From Rhynchopus sp. YZ270_cl-10 (Eukaryota; Euglenozoa; Diplonemea; Diplonemida; Diplonemidae), in the NCBI GenBank assembly GCA_964035575.1, contig OZ037900.1, forward strand, positions 1,178,001 through 1,242,000: a stretch of DNA of 64,000 bases. Reading direction: 5' to 3'. The position numbers and the translations under genes are program-made. The notes beneath the pieces were generated by a model. That model had not been told where the DNA came from and ran no database searches. It worked only from the letters and a program-made list of their open reading frames with translations. Position 1 is the first letter of the stretch. Each line of letters begins with the position of its first letter. Positions 10,265 through 19,339 of this stretch are shown here, piece by piece.

Positions 10265-10310
10265 CTTCCCAGAACAAGTGGGTACCTAGAACATTGTAGA
10301 GAAAAAGGGC
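10265..10310 (+). promoter_or_regulatory. Class A promoter of SL RNA 2
   Basis: CTTCCC at exactly -46, then CTAGAACATTGTAGAGAAAAAG up to the start. Copies precede the SL 2 genes of segments C and D. Confidence 0.7.
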
Positions 10311-10422
10311 AACCAACGATTTCTAAAGCTACAGTTTCTGTACTTCATTGGTATGGAAGCATGAAGATTATATTCTTCACACAACTTTGTCAAAACATGG
10401 CCAGTTTCGAAAGAGACTGGCC
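10311..10422 (+). ncRNA. SL: Spliced-leader RNA 2, segment A
   Basis: Exon identical to SL RNA 1. The intron differs slightly before the Sm-like tract (GATTATATTCTTCACAC). The terminal hairpin uses GGCCAGTTTC with G-T pairs, and a T-run follows. Confidence 0.95.
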
Positions 10423-10489
10423 TTTTTTACGTTAACATCACCTTGTGCAAACCCAAAAAACACACATGATTCCCATGTTCTTCGAATAT

Positions 10490-10595
10490 TTTGGTGATTA
10501 GGATATGTGTAATGCTCAGATTAAATTGTACGACCACGCAATTGACTCAAATGAGCCCAAATATCCCGTATTCCCAAGATTTTTGGACTTTCGAG
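10490..10595 (-). repeat. Solo satellite motif between SL 2 and SL 3
   Basis: One minus-strand copy of the 172-bp satellite core (GTAATGCTCAGATTAAATTG, CGCAATTGACTCAAATGAGC, TATTCCCAAGATTTTTG). Repeated in segments C and D. Confidence 0.75.
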
Positions 10596-10683
10596 CACAT
10601 TGGGCATCCTTAGGTATGTTTATAAGCCACTCTACGGCTATGTTAGAAAAAAAACCCACCATAATAATGATACATATGGCATG

Positions 10684-10729
10684 ATTCCCAGAACATGTTG
10701 GCACTTAGAACATTGTAGAGAAAAAGGGC
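10684..10729 (+). promoter_or_regulatory. Class A promoter of SL RNA 3
   Basis: ATTCCC in place of CTTCCC, at exactly -46, then CTTAGAACATTGTAGAG and an A-run. Confidence 0.68.
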
Positions 10730-10841
10730 AACCAACGATTTCTAAAGCTACAGTTTCTGTACTTCATTGGTATGGAAGCATGAAGATTATTCTTCTCACA
10801 CAACTTTGTCAAAACATGGCCAGTTTCGAAAGAGACTGGCC
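10730..10841 (+). ncRNA. SL: Spliced-leader RNA 3, segment A
   Basis: 112 nt with the identical 40-nt exon, GTATGG donor, CAACTTTGTC tract, terminal hairpin with GAAA loop and T6 terminator. U6 follows 145 bp downstream on the same strand. Confidence 0.95.
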
Positions 10842-10922
10842 TTTTTTACGTTAACACGATCGTCTTGTGCACAAGAAGCAAAAAAAACCCACACAACAAC
10901 AGCAGAAGTTTAGAACCACATT

Positions 10923-10962
10923 CAGACCCTGACCCAACTCCAACAAGGGGCCCCTGTCTTGT
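10923..10962 (+). promoter_or_regulatory. Class B promoter block of U6
   Basis: CAGACCCTGACCCAACTCC, then ACAAGGGGCCCCTGTCTTGT. It ends 23 bp before U6. No tRNA gene lies divergently upstream, unlike trypanosomatid U6, which borrows the A and B boxes of a neighbouring tRNA. Confidence 0.8.
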
Positions 10963-10985
10963 CAACCACCTTGTGCATTTTTACT

Positions 10986-11090
10986 GGACCCCAGAAATGG
11001 GACATCCGTTAAAATTGGATCGATACAGAGAAGATTAGCATGGTCCCTGCGCAAGGATGACACGCATTAATCGAGAAAGTATCAACTTTT
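10986..11090 (+). ncRNA. U6: U6 spliceosomal snRNA
   Basis: Catalytic snRNA of the spliceosome. The 5' stem-loop is GGACCCCAGAAATGGGACATCC, as in trypanosome U6. Then come the ACAGAGA box in GATACAGAGAAGATTAGC and the U4-pairing stretch ending CCTGCGCAAGGATGACACGC. It ends in a run of nine Ts, consistent with Pol III. Copies: 33505-33609 and 59438-59542. Confidence 0.97.
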
Positions 11091-11144
11091 TTTTTGTCCC
11101 CCGGATCACACGTATTTTTTACACTGGTGTCTTCTTCATGCTTC

Positions 11145-11200
11145 CCAGACCAACACATATGTGCAGACATACCCATCACCCACAGGTGGCAAGTGGCAGG
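11145..11200 (+). promoter_or_regulatory. Possible decayed SL-type promoter
   Basis: CATGCTTCCCAGACCAACAC resembles the class A box of the SL genes, but no SL exon follows at +46. It may be the remnant of a lost SL gene in the U6-SL 4 spacer. Confidence 0.3.
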
Positions 11201-11263
11201 CTGCAGTAACCCATTGAAATATTGGTTTCAAAAAACGACCATATGCTTTATGCTACTGGCATG

Positions 11264-11309
11264 CATCCCTGAGCATATACATGTCGAAAGCTGTGTAGAG
11301 AAAAAGAGC
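11264..11309 (+). promoter_or_regulatory. Class A promoter of SL RNA 4
   Basis: Variant box CATCCC at exactly -46, preceded by CTGGCATG and followed by GTGTAGAGAAAAAGAGC at the start. Confidence 0.65.
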
Positions 11310-11421
11310 AACCAACGATTTCTAAAGCTACAGTTTCTGTACTTCATTGGTATGGAAGCATGAAGATTACTCTTCTCACACAACTTTGTCAAAACATGGC
11401 CGGTTTCGAAAGAGACTGGCC
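11310..11421 (+). ncRNA. SL: Spliced-leader RNA 4, segment A
   Basis: Identical exon. The intron has GATTACTCTTCTCACAC and a terminal hairpin arm GGCCGGTTTC. T6 terminator. Lies between U6 and the SRP RNA gene on the same strand. Confidence 0.95.
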
Positions 11422-11515
11422 TTTTTTACGTTAGCATGATTGTCTTTGTGTGTCTTTGTGCAAAGCAAAAAAAAAAACACACACAAGAAGTGAGGATCTT
11501 CAAAACCACGTTTTT

Positions 11516-11552
11516 GACCTGACCCACCTCCAACTAGACAACCCTGTCTTGT
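11516..11552 (+). promoter_or_regulatory. Class B promoter block of SRP RNA
   Basis: GACCTGACCCACCTCCAAC, then TAGACAACCCTGTCTTGT. It ends 23 bp before the SRP RNA 5' end, exactly as at U6. Confidence 0.8.
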
Positions 11553-11575
11553 ATTCCGACAATATGGTATCTATT

Positions 11576-11890
11576 GAGCCGGGATGTGTTGGCTGCATCC
11601 TGAAACCCCTAGCTTCTGGGGGGGCAAGCTTCTCCAGAACTGGGCACTCTTTGAGGTGGACCAAAGGCACCTTCAACTTCTGTGTTGATGTGTTGTCCGT
11701 GTTAGTCTACTGTCCTGTTTGCGGCCTTGGTGTAAACCAGGGCAACAATCAGAGTGAAATGGGGTGAACCGGGCCAGGCTGGTCTCACAGAGCAGCTCAT
11801 AACTCCTGCAGTGGACAGTTCAAGGATCGCAGCACAGAGCAGAGTGAGGGTGTTTCCAACTCAATGGCTTGAACTGGAGAAGCGTTTCTT
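11576..11890 (+). ncRNA. SRP RNA: SRP RNA (7SL RNA)
   Basis: RNA scaffold of the signal recognition particle, which targets secretory proteins to the ER. The S-domain helix 8 region is clear: GGGGTGAACCGGGCCAGG, then AGAGCAGCTCATAACTCC and GGATCGCAGC. These match the conserved SRP54-binding segment of eukaryotic 7SL. The 5' end is GAGCCGGGATG, near the usual GCCGGG. About 315 nt, ending in a T-run. Predicted start follows the class B spacing. Copies: 34095-34409 and 60028-60342. Confidence 0.9.
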
Positions 11891-12006
11891 TTTTACATTT
11901 TTCCATGTGAACATTGTTTCCACATCACCATACACATGTGTTGTTGATACACCCCACCACGTTGCCCAGACCATTCCTACCCACATTATTCACCACAAGT
12001 GGCATG

Positions 12007-12052
12007 TTTACCAGCACATGTTGGTGCTTAGAGCAATGTTAAGAAAAAGGGC
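12007..12052 (+). promoter_or_regulatory. Class A promoter of SL RNA 5
   Basis: The weakest variant, TTTACC, still at -46, followed by GGTGCTTAGAGCAATGTTAAG and an A-run. The different box suggests a weaker gene. Confidence 0.55.
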
Positions 12053-12165
12053 AACCAACGATTTCTAAAGCTACAGTTTCTGTACTTCATTGGTATGGAA
12101 GCATGAAGATTATATTCTTCTCACACAACTTTGTCAAACATGGCCAGCCTCGAAAGAGACTGGCC
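12053..12165 (+). ncRNA. SL: Spliced-leader RNA 5, segment A
   Basis: 113 nt. Exon identical to the others; hairpin arm GGCCAGCCTC. It lies between SRP RNA and RNA-X. Confidence 0.94.
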
Positions 12166-12236
12166 TTTTTTACGTCACCATGAGAAAAAACATTCACACA
12201 TATGATGCATGTACAAAGTGCACAGGTGTGTGTGTC

Positions 12237-12273
12237 ACCCTGACCCACCTCCAACAAGACAACCCTGTCTTGT
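12237..12273 (+). promoter_or_regulatory. Class B promoter block of the truncated RNA-X
   Basis: ACCCTGACCCACCTCCAAC, then the perfect palindrome-with-spacer ACAAGACA-ACCC-TGTCTTGT. It ends 23 bp before RNA-X. Confidence 0.75.
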
Positions 12274-12296
12274 TTTCCCATACTCTCCCTATGTTT

Positions 12297-12560
12297 GGGT
12301 GCTAAGTTAGTGTGCTACTTCGAAACCAAACAACTCGTTCAGCAACAGCTAAAACTTGAAAAGACCTTTCTTATCAGAAAATTCTTTACAATTTTTATGA
12401 TGTGTCCTGCTGTGGGCCTGATATGGCCCAAGGCGGAACCACTTTCATATGATGTAAATCCCGTACGTTCGTACAGAATATTACCCATGATGATTATTCT
12501 TACATTAGCGTGTAACACTAATTCTGACTGCGTTCTATTTCACACTTCAAATATTAGAAC
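12297..12560 (+). pseudogene. RNA-X, 3'-truncated copy
   Basis: Matches 34816-35079 and then stops at a junction after AGAAC, where tRNA-cluster sequence begins. The 3' hairpin and the strand that pairs with GGGTGCT at the 5' end are missing, so the closing helix cannot form. Confidence 0.75.
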
Positions 12561-12652
12561 GTTAGCATTATGACACGTGTTTGCGGATGTGCTCTCACCC
12601 CCAAAAAAAATGGGCAATACAAGGCCAAAAAACAAACGCACAAAAAGAAGTG

Positions 12653-12726
12653 TACACCTATCCGGGTTTGAACCGGAGACCTCCTCGGTGTTAACGAGGC
12701 GTCATAACCAACTAGACCATAGGTGC
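12653..12726 (-). tRNA. tRNA-Val(AAC)
   Basis: 74 nt. Acceptor GCACCTA/TAGGTGT, anticodon loop TTAACAC in stem CCTCG/CGAGG, discriminator A, T5 terminator on the minus strand. Absent from the 22-kb cluster, present at 47996. Confidence 0.96.
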
Positions 12727-12847
12727 TGACATTTATATGGTTCGTAGAAACGAGATGGTGTGTGCATTCACCACCCAAAACCCAAAACTGTGTCAAAATA
12801 AAAAAAATTTTGGACAGAAGAAAATGGGAATATGGGTACAAAACGAA

Positions 12848-12919
12848 GGCTTAGTGGTCTAGTGGCATGATTCTCGCTTTGGGTGCGAGAGGTCCAGGGT
12901 TCGATTCCCTGCTGAGCCC
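12848..12919 (+). tRNA. tRNA-Pro(TGG)
   Basis: 72 nt. Acceptor GGCTTAG/CTGAGCC, anticodon loop TTTGGGT in stem CTCGC/GCGAG, discriminator C, T7 terminator. Confidence 0.97.
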
Positions 12920-13026
12920 CTCTTTTTTTCAAGTTTTTGTGTCACAGATTTTTTGTCAGAAAAACAAATTGTGAAAAAAACTGATCCCTTGAAAAATTGA
13001 TTCTGGACAATAGAAGGAAAAAAGTG

Positions 13027-13108
13027 TGACAGGAGTGGGGTTTGAACCCACGCCTCCGAAGAGAAAGGAACTTGAGTCCTCCGCCTTAGACCTCTCGGCC
13101 ATCCTGCC
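13027..13108 (-). tRNA. tRNA-Leu(CAA)
   Basis: 82-nt class-II tRNA. Acceptor GGCAGGA/TCCTGTC, anticodon loop CTCAAGT, long variable arm TTTCTCTTCGGAGGC, T6 terminator. No intron. Confidence 0.96.
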
Positions 13109-13210
13109 TTGCCAACAGATTTATATTAGAAATGAAATGAGAATGATGAGAAAGGACAACCAAAACAGAGCAAAAGGAAAAACAGAAAAAAACACAACAC
13201 ATAAAAAGAA

Positions 13211-13282
13211 TTCCCCGGCCGGGAATTGAACCCGGGTCTTCCGCGTGACAGGCGGAAATACTGACCTCTATACTACCGAGGA
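13211..13282 (-). tRNA. tRNA-Asp(GTC)
   Basis: 72 nt. Acceptor TCCTCGG/CCGGGGA, anticodon loop CTGTCAC in stem TCCGC/GCGGA, discriminator A, T5 terminator. Confidence 0.97.
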
Positions 13283-13370
13283 TACAATGAAGCCTGTTTT
13301 TAAAAAGAATGCGTCCAGAGAAAGTCTTCAATCACACCGAATCTGAAAAATAAAAAACAAAGAAAAGAAT

Positions 13371-13443
13371 TACCCCATGTGGGACTCGAACCCACAACCT
13401 TTGGATTAGAAGTCCAACGCGCTATCCATTGCGCCAATGGGGC
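13371..13443 (-). tRNA. tRNA-Arg(TCT)
   Basis: 73 nt. Acceptor GCCCCAT/ATGGGGT, anticodon loop CTTCTAA in stem TTGGA/TCCAA, T4 terminator. Confidence 0.97.
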
Positions 13444-13534
13444 TTGTTTCATATTCTTTTCTTGTTTTAAGGAAGTGTCCCTTCACAGTCAACACCACCT
13501 GTAAAAATTGTGAAGGAAATTCAAAAATGAAAAG

Positions 13535-13607
13535 TACAACTAGCTGGGATTGAACCAGCGATCTTCCGCGTGTAAGGCGGACGTCCTAACCACTAGACGA
13601 TAGCTGC
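13535..13607 (-). tRNA. tRNA-Val(TAC)
   Basis: 73 nt. Acceptor GCAGCTA/TAGTTGT, anticodon loop CTTACAC in stem TCCGC/GCGGA, T4/T5 runs after the 3' end. Confidence 0.97.
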
Positions 13608-13708
13608 CCAAACTTAGTGAGATGTTGGCAAGGGTCTGACCAACTTTTTTTTGGTGTGCAAAAAATTTTTTTCAAGTCAAAAAAATGGGTTCACTGAAAA
13701 AGGTTTTC

Positions 13709-13781
13709 TAGCAGAGATAGGTTTCGATCCTATGACCTGTGGGTTATGAGCCCACCGCGCTGACCACTGCGCCACTCTGCT
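13709..13781 (-). tRNA. Initiator tRNA-Met(CAT)
   Basis: 73 nt. Initiator features are visible: A1-U72 pair (AGCAGAG/CTCTGCT), three G-C pairs at the base of the anticodon stem (GTGGG/CCCAC) and the T-loop sequence ATCGAAAC. The elongator tRNA-Met is at 41720-41792. Confidence 0.96.
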
Positions 13782-13831
13782 TCTAATTACTTCCAACGAT
13801 GTTTTCTACATGCCCAGCTTAAAAAAGGCTA

Positions 13832-13902
13832 TGCGACCGCCGGGAATCGAACCCGGGTCGAACCCTTGGGAGGGGTCCATCATGCCACTAGACCACGGTC
13901 GC
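13832..13902 (-). tRNA. tRNA-Gly(CCC)
   Basis: 71 nt. Acceptor GCGACCG/CGGTCGC, anticodon loop CTCCCAA in stem GACCC/GGGTT, T6 terminator. Confidence 0.97.
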
Positions 13903-13928
13903 CTTATCAAGGGATAAAAGGGCTCGAC

Positions 13929-14001
13929 GCTCTCGTGGCCTAGTGGTTAAGGCACAGGTCTTATGAGCCTGGGATCGCGGGTTCAAACCCCGCCGGGAGC
14001 A
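13929..14001 (+). tRNA. tRNA-Ile(TAT)
   Basis: 73 nt. Acceptor GCTCTCG/CGGGAGC, anticodon loop CTTATGA in stem CAGGT/GCCTG, T7 terminator. No intron. Confidence 0.96.
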
Positions 14002-14081
14002 AAGCCTTTTTTTGTTCGATGAATCTTGTTCAGTTCTCCTCGTCTTTCGATGACTCCTCCAGAAGTTGCAAAGGAACAGTA

Positions 14082-14163
14082 GCGGACGTATCCAAGTGGT
14101 TACGGAGGTGCACTCGAAATGCATTGGGCTCTGCCCGCGCAGGTTCAAATCCTGCCGTCCGCG
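14082..14163 (+). tRNA. tRNA-Ser(CGA)
   Basis: 82-nt class-II tRNA. Acceptor GCGGACG/CGTCCGC, anticodon loop CTCGAAA in stem TGCA/TGCA, variable arm TGGGCTCTGCCCGC, discriminator G, T5 terminator. Marks the start of segment B. Confidence 0.97.
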
Positions 14164-14223
14164 TTATTGCCTTTTTGCTGTGCAGGGGGAAGTCCTGTAC
14201 ATTCCACACATCCCAAATAAATT

Positions 14224-14829
14224 TTCACTGGGAGTAAGTGATTAGGGCATGATGTGTGATGCTCCAATTTGCGGTTACGACTTCATAATGGATTCAGGAG
14301 CATCCAAACATCCCATTTTCCCGTTAGTTTCCCATTTTTGACGATCTGGCTATTGCAGAATAGCAGTGAATATGACATTTTGCTGGGTCATTTTAGCCAC
14401 CTCGATTAGGACACTTCTGATGCTCTAATTTGCGTTTACAACATCATAATGCATTCAGGAGCAGCCGAATAACCCATTATCCCAACGTTTTCGCGTTTTT
14501 GACCATTTTTGCTGTTACGAAATATCCGGTGAAAAATGGGAAAATTCCATGTTTCACTGAGGATATGTGTGATACTCCAATTTGTGGTTACAACATCACA
14601 ATGCATTCAGGAGCGCCCAAATAACCCATTTTCCCAACGTTTTTGCGTTTTTGGCCATTTTTGCTATTGCAGAATAGAGGCAAAAAAGACAGTTTACTGG
14701 GTCATTTTCGCCAAATCGATCAGGGCACTTCTGATGCTCCAATCAAATCGTCCAACCTCATAATGCATTCAGGAGCACCCAAATAACACATATTCCCAAC
14801 GTTTTCGCGTTTTTGATCCTGTGTGAGCA
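14224..14829. repeat. ~155-bp satellite (segment B)
   Basis: Near-identical to 130-735, with only scattered single-base changes. Confidence 0.85.
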
Positions 14830-14869
14830 ATCCAGAACAACTTTGTGCTTCAGTAAAAAATAGTAAAAA

Positions 14870-14988
14870 GGATTCAAGCACCCGGACTTCCCAGCTGGTC
14901 ACCCACGCCAGTACTATCCAGGCCTGCTGGTGCTTAACTTCTCAAATCAGGCGGGATGAGGTGTATTCACCAGAGTATGGCCGAATCC
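14870..14988 (-). rRNA. 5S ribosomal RNA
   Basis: Segment B copy of 776-894, same 119-nt sequence. Confidence 0.97.
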
Positions 14989-15072
14989 AATACAGAGTCA
15001 TGGTGGACAACATGTGAACAGGTTGTTTGTGACCTAACAACGGACTAGAAATAGAACAGTGAACAAAAAACA

Positions 15073-15145
15073 AGGCACTAGAGGGGATCGAACCCTCGAC
15101 CTCTCGCTTACTGGGCGAGCGCTCTAACCACTGAGCTATAGCGCC
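15073..15145 (-). tRNA. tRNA-Thr(AGT)
   Basis: Segment B copy of 979-1051, identical. Confidence 0.97.
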
Positions 15146-15266
15146 ATGCTTTCTCTCCATCTTCTTTTCTTTGAAGGGGGTCTTTTGAAATGTACAGAGC
15201 ACACATCAAAAATTTCCTTCATACCTCCGCAATGGTGAAAAAATTTTTAACGAAGGAGCCTAGTAA

Positions 15267-15348
15267 GGCGAGGTGGCCGAGTGGTCTAAGGCGCTACGTT
15301 CAGGTCGTAGTCTCTTCGGGGGCGTGAGTTCAAACCTCACCCTCGTCA
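15267..15348 (+). tRNA. tRNA-Leu(CAG)
   Basis: Segment B copy of 1173-1254, identical within the gene; flanks differ slightly. Confidence 0.97.
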
Positions 15349-15425
15349 CTTTTTCTTCGTTGTGTGATCATCTAAAACCTATTTCCGCCCAAAGCTTGTT
15401 GTTTTATAGAAGCATCATAATTGTG

Positions 15426-15497
15426 GGGCTCTTAGCTCAGTGGAAGAGCGCCCGTTCCGCATACGGGAGGCCGAGAGTTCGAACCTCTCAGGGTCCA
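15426..15497 (+). tRNA. tRNA-Ala(CGC)
   Basis: Segment B copy of 1331-1402, identical. Confidence 0.97.
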
Positions 15498-15571
15498 CAG
15501 TTTTTTTTCTGATTTGTTTCCTCCTGTGTAAATTGGTTCTCAGAGCTTTCACACCTTGCTCCCTAAAATGT

Positions 15572-15643
15572 GGCTGTTTAGCTCAGTGGTAGAGCACATC
15601 ATCCGTAATGATGGGGTCGTGGGTTCAATCCCCACAGCGGCCT
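15572..15643 (+). tRNA. tRNA-Thr(CGT)
   Basis: Segment B copy of 1479-1550, identical. Confidence 0.97.
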
Positions 15644-15754
15644 AGGTTTTTTTCAGAGCTTTCCTTTCAGACCTTTACAACCTAACTTGGGGTTTGTGGG
15701 TTTGCGGTCACTGGTGCACACATGGCCTGTGGACGGGCAGGGGCAAAAAAAATT

Positions 15755-16084
15755 GGGTGCTTGCGTTGTGTGCTGGATCGGGACCACCAGTAAACTGGCA
15801 GCCCCACATCCAGTTCTAATATTTGAAGTGTGAAATAGAACGCAATCGGAAGATTAGTTTACACGAATGTAAGAATAATATCGTCATGGTAATATTCTGT
15901 ACAGATTGTACGGGATTTACTATCATATGAGAGTAGTCCGTCGCAGGCCACATCGGGCCCGCAACATGACCGGTCTTCACACAAAATTGTAAAAGAATTT
16001 TCCTTGGAAAAAATGTCTTTTTCAAGTTTTTGTTGTTGCTGAACGAGTTGTTTGGTTTCGAAGTAGCACACTAACTTAGCACCC
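15755..16084 (-). ncRNA. RNA-X (segment B)
   Basis: 330 nt, same closing helix and T8 terminator as 1672-2001. The 3' hairpin loop reads CCAGT-TT-ACTGG instead of CCAGT-AT-ACTGG. Confidence 0.72.
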
Positions 16085-16107
16085 AAACATGCAGCAAACA
16101 TCGGAAT

Positions 16108-16148
16108 ACAAGACAGGGTCGTCTTGTTGGAGGTGGGTCAGGGTCTGG
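16108..16148 (-). promoter_or_regulatory. Class B promoter block of RNA-X (segment B)
   Basis: Copy of 2025-2065 with one change (ATCC for GTCC upstream); 23-bp spacing kept. Confidence 0.75.
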
Positions 16149-16194
16149 ACATCCTCAAATGTGCACACCTAATACAACAGAAGAAAAGGAAAAA

Positions 16195-16313
16195 GGATTC
16201 AAGCACCCGGACTTCCCAGCTGGTCACCCACGCCAGTACTATCCAGGCCTGCTGGTGCTTAACTTCTCAAATCAGGCGGGATGAGGTGTATTCACCAGAG
16301 TATGGCCGAATCC
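16195..16313 (-). rRNA. 5S ribosomal RNA
   Basis: Segment B copy of 2112-2230, same sequence. Confidence 0.97.
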
Positions 16314-16363
16314 AATAATAGGTCTGGATAGAAAAGCTGGGAAGACTTATTACCAGTCCGTTT

Positions 16364-16424
16364 TTACCTGAGAAGTTAGACACCTCCAAGCCTGGATAGT
16401 ACTGGCGCGGGTGACCAACTGGAT
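16364..16424 (+). pseudogene. 5S rRNA relic (segment B)
   Basis: Copy of the truncated inverted 5S at 2281-2341. Confidence 0.75.
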
Positions 16425-16668
16425 AAATACACCGAAAAATAGATCTAAATTGTCAGACCGGTTCTTAGCTGTGCGCATCCATAAAAAACTAAAAAAATAC
16501 TTGCGTCAGAAAATCCTAGTGTGTTGTACCGTGGTCCGATATTCTTTCGGTCCCGGGTTCAACACCTGAGACAGATAATATATTTTGACTTTTTCAGATT
16601 TTTCTCATTTTTTTGTCTCCTCACTCTTTCTGAGAATCTTCAAAATTGTCAAAAGTGAGAAATTTTTG

Positions 16669-18111
16669 GGAAAATGGCATATTTAGGGGCTCCTGAATCC
16701 ATTATGAGGTCAGATGAATCAATCTGAGCATCACACATATCCTAATAGACAAAATGTCCGTTTATCAAAATACCTGAAAATGCCTCTTTATCCTATCTAA
16801 GGATGTCAGAAACCCTTAAAAGTGCAAAAATCTTGGGAATATAGGGTTTTTGGGCCATTCTGAATCCATTGCGGGGTCGGACGATTTGATTGGAGCATCA
16901 GAAGTATCCTAATCGGTAAAATGTCGCAAAAATATGGGCAAAATGCCTTTATACCCTATCTAAGCAATTAGAATGTGCTCTAAAACGCAAAAATCTTGGG
17001 AATATGGGGTTTTTGGGCACATCTGAGTTCATTGCGGGGTCGTACGATCAGATCTGAGCATCACATAATGTCTAGAATTTTACAGGTGCAACAAACACCT
17101 GTATTTTGGTGTAACATGCATATAACCATATCTGAATACCTTAAATTTGCACGAAAATGCAAAAATCTTGGGAATATGGGTTTTTTGGGCACATCTGAGT
17201 CAATTGCGGGGTCGCACGATCAGATCCGAGCATCACACAATACCTAGAATTTCAACTATGCAATAAACATGTCTATTTTGGGTAAAATGGCTAATAACCA
17301 CATGTAAGTAGCTTAAAAATGCTCTAAAATGCAATAATCTTGGGAATATGGGGTTTTTGGGCACATTTGAGTTCATTGCGGGGTCGCACGATCAGATCCG
17401 AGTATCACACAATGTCTAGAATTTCAAAAAAGCAACAATCACATGTATTTTGGTGTAAAATGCATATAACCATATCTGAATGTCTCAAATACGCATGAAA
17501 ATGAAGAAATCTTGGGTATATAGGGTTTTTGGGCACATCTGAGTCAATTGCGGGGTCGTACGGTCAGATCCGAGCATCAGACAATGTCTAGAATTTTAGC
17601 TATGCAACAAACACCTGTATATTGGGTAAAATGGCTAATAATCATATCTAAATGGCTCATATATGCTCGAAAATGCAAAAATCTTGGGAATGTGGGGTTT
17701 TTGGACATTTTTGAGTCAATTGCGGGGTCGTACGATCAGATTAGAGCATCACACAATGTCTCAAATTTTACAGGTGCAACAAACACCTGTATTTTGGTGT
17801 AACATGCAAACAACCATATCTAAATACCTCAAATTTGCACGAAAATGAAGAAATCTTGGGTATATAGGGTTTTTGGGCCAATCTGAGTCAATTGCGGGGT
17901 CGCACGGTCAATTCCGAGTATCAGGCCCTCTCTACAACTTAGCCGGTGCTCAAACATAGGGGTTACAGGCAAATATACCTGTACACAGGCATATGACCTC
18001 TGTACGAACCTTCTTTTCACTCGAAAATGCAATTTTCTTGGGTATATGGGGTATTTGAGCACATCTGAGTCAATTGCGGGGTCGTACGCTCAGATCCGAG
18101 CATCACACACT
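16669..18111. repeat. ~172-bp satellite array (segment B)
   Basis: As at 2586-4200 but about one 172-bp unit shorter. Confidence 0.92.
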
Positions 18112-18136
18112 GTCTAACTGAGAAATATTTTGAAAA

Positions 18137-19339
18137 AAGTCGATTTTTTGGTGAAAATATTTTTCACAGAAAATCGAATTTTACTATTAAGATTGGCTTT
18201 GGGCATGACCCAGTAAGGTTACTATGGGCCCCATGGGACATATACACCCGAATACCAGGCCGTATTTTCAAAAAGTTGATAATCCCAGTATATGGTATGG
18301 CCCTGTGGTACGAAATTTTTGGCCGAAAAAATCGACCAAAAAATCGTCATTTTTGGGGGTCACGGTGACAAAAAGTTGCATTTTTTCACGAAAAATGGTC
18401 GGAATGTGACTTGAATGGGCTCTAATGGGTATATTATGCACATAACATACCTAAATTATGTCGATATTTCACCGGCGGAGCCGAAAAAATCGATTTTCAG
18501 GGTGTGCAAAACTGTAAAAATGACGAAAATCGGAAAAATGACGATTTTTTGGTGAAAATATTTTTCACAGAAAATCGAATTTTACTATTAAGATTGGCTT
18601 TGGGCATGACCCAGTAAGGTTACTATGGGCCCCATGGGACATATACACCCGAATACCAGGCCGTATTTTCAAAAAGTTGATAATCCCAGTATATGGTATG
18701 GCCCTGTGGTACGAAATTTTTGGCCGAAAAAATCGACCAAAAAATCGTCATTTTTGGGGGTCACGGTGACAAAAAGTTGCATTTTTTCACGAAAAATGGT
18801 CGGAATGTGACTTGAATGGGCTCTAATGGGTATATTATGCACATAACATACCTAAATTATGTCGATATTTCACCGGCGGAGCCGAAAAAATCGATTTTCA
18901 GGGTGTGCAAAACTGTAAAAATGACGAAAATCGGAAAAATGACGATTTTTTGGTCAAAATATTTTTCACAGAAAATCGAATTTTACTATTAAGATTGGCT
19001 TTGGGCATGACCCAGTAAGGTTACTATGGGCCCCATGGGACATATACACCCGAATACCAGGCCGTATTTTCAAAAAGTTGATAATCCCAGTATATGGTAT
19101 GGCCCTGTGGTACGAAATTTTTGGCCGAAAAAATCGACCAAAAAATCGTCATTTTTGGGGGTCACGGTGACAAAAAGTTGCATTTTTTCACGAAAAATGG
19201 TCGGAATGTGACTTGAATGGGCTCTAATGGGTATATTATGCACATAACATACCTAAATTATGTCGATATTTCACCGGCGGAGCCGAAAAAATCGATTTTC
19301 AGGGTGTGCAAAACTGTAAAAATCACCAAAATCCCAAAA
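18137..19339. repeat. 401-bp satellite, three units (segment B)
   Basis: Three 401-bp units; the last carries the TTGGTCAAAA variant, as in segment A. Confidence 0.96.

Noticed and set aside
1-14163. LTR-type element as cause of the long duplications
   Set aside because: No reverse transcriptase, primer site or terminal repeats; the copies are segments of RNA genes and satellites.
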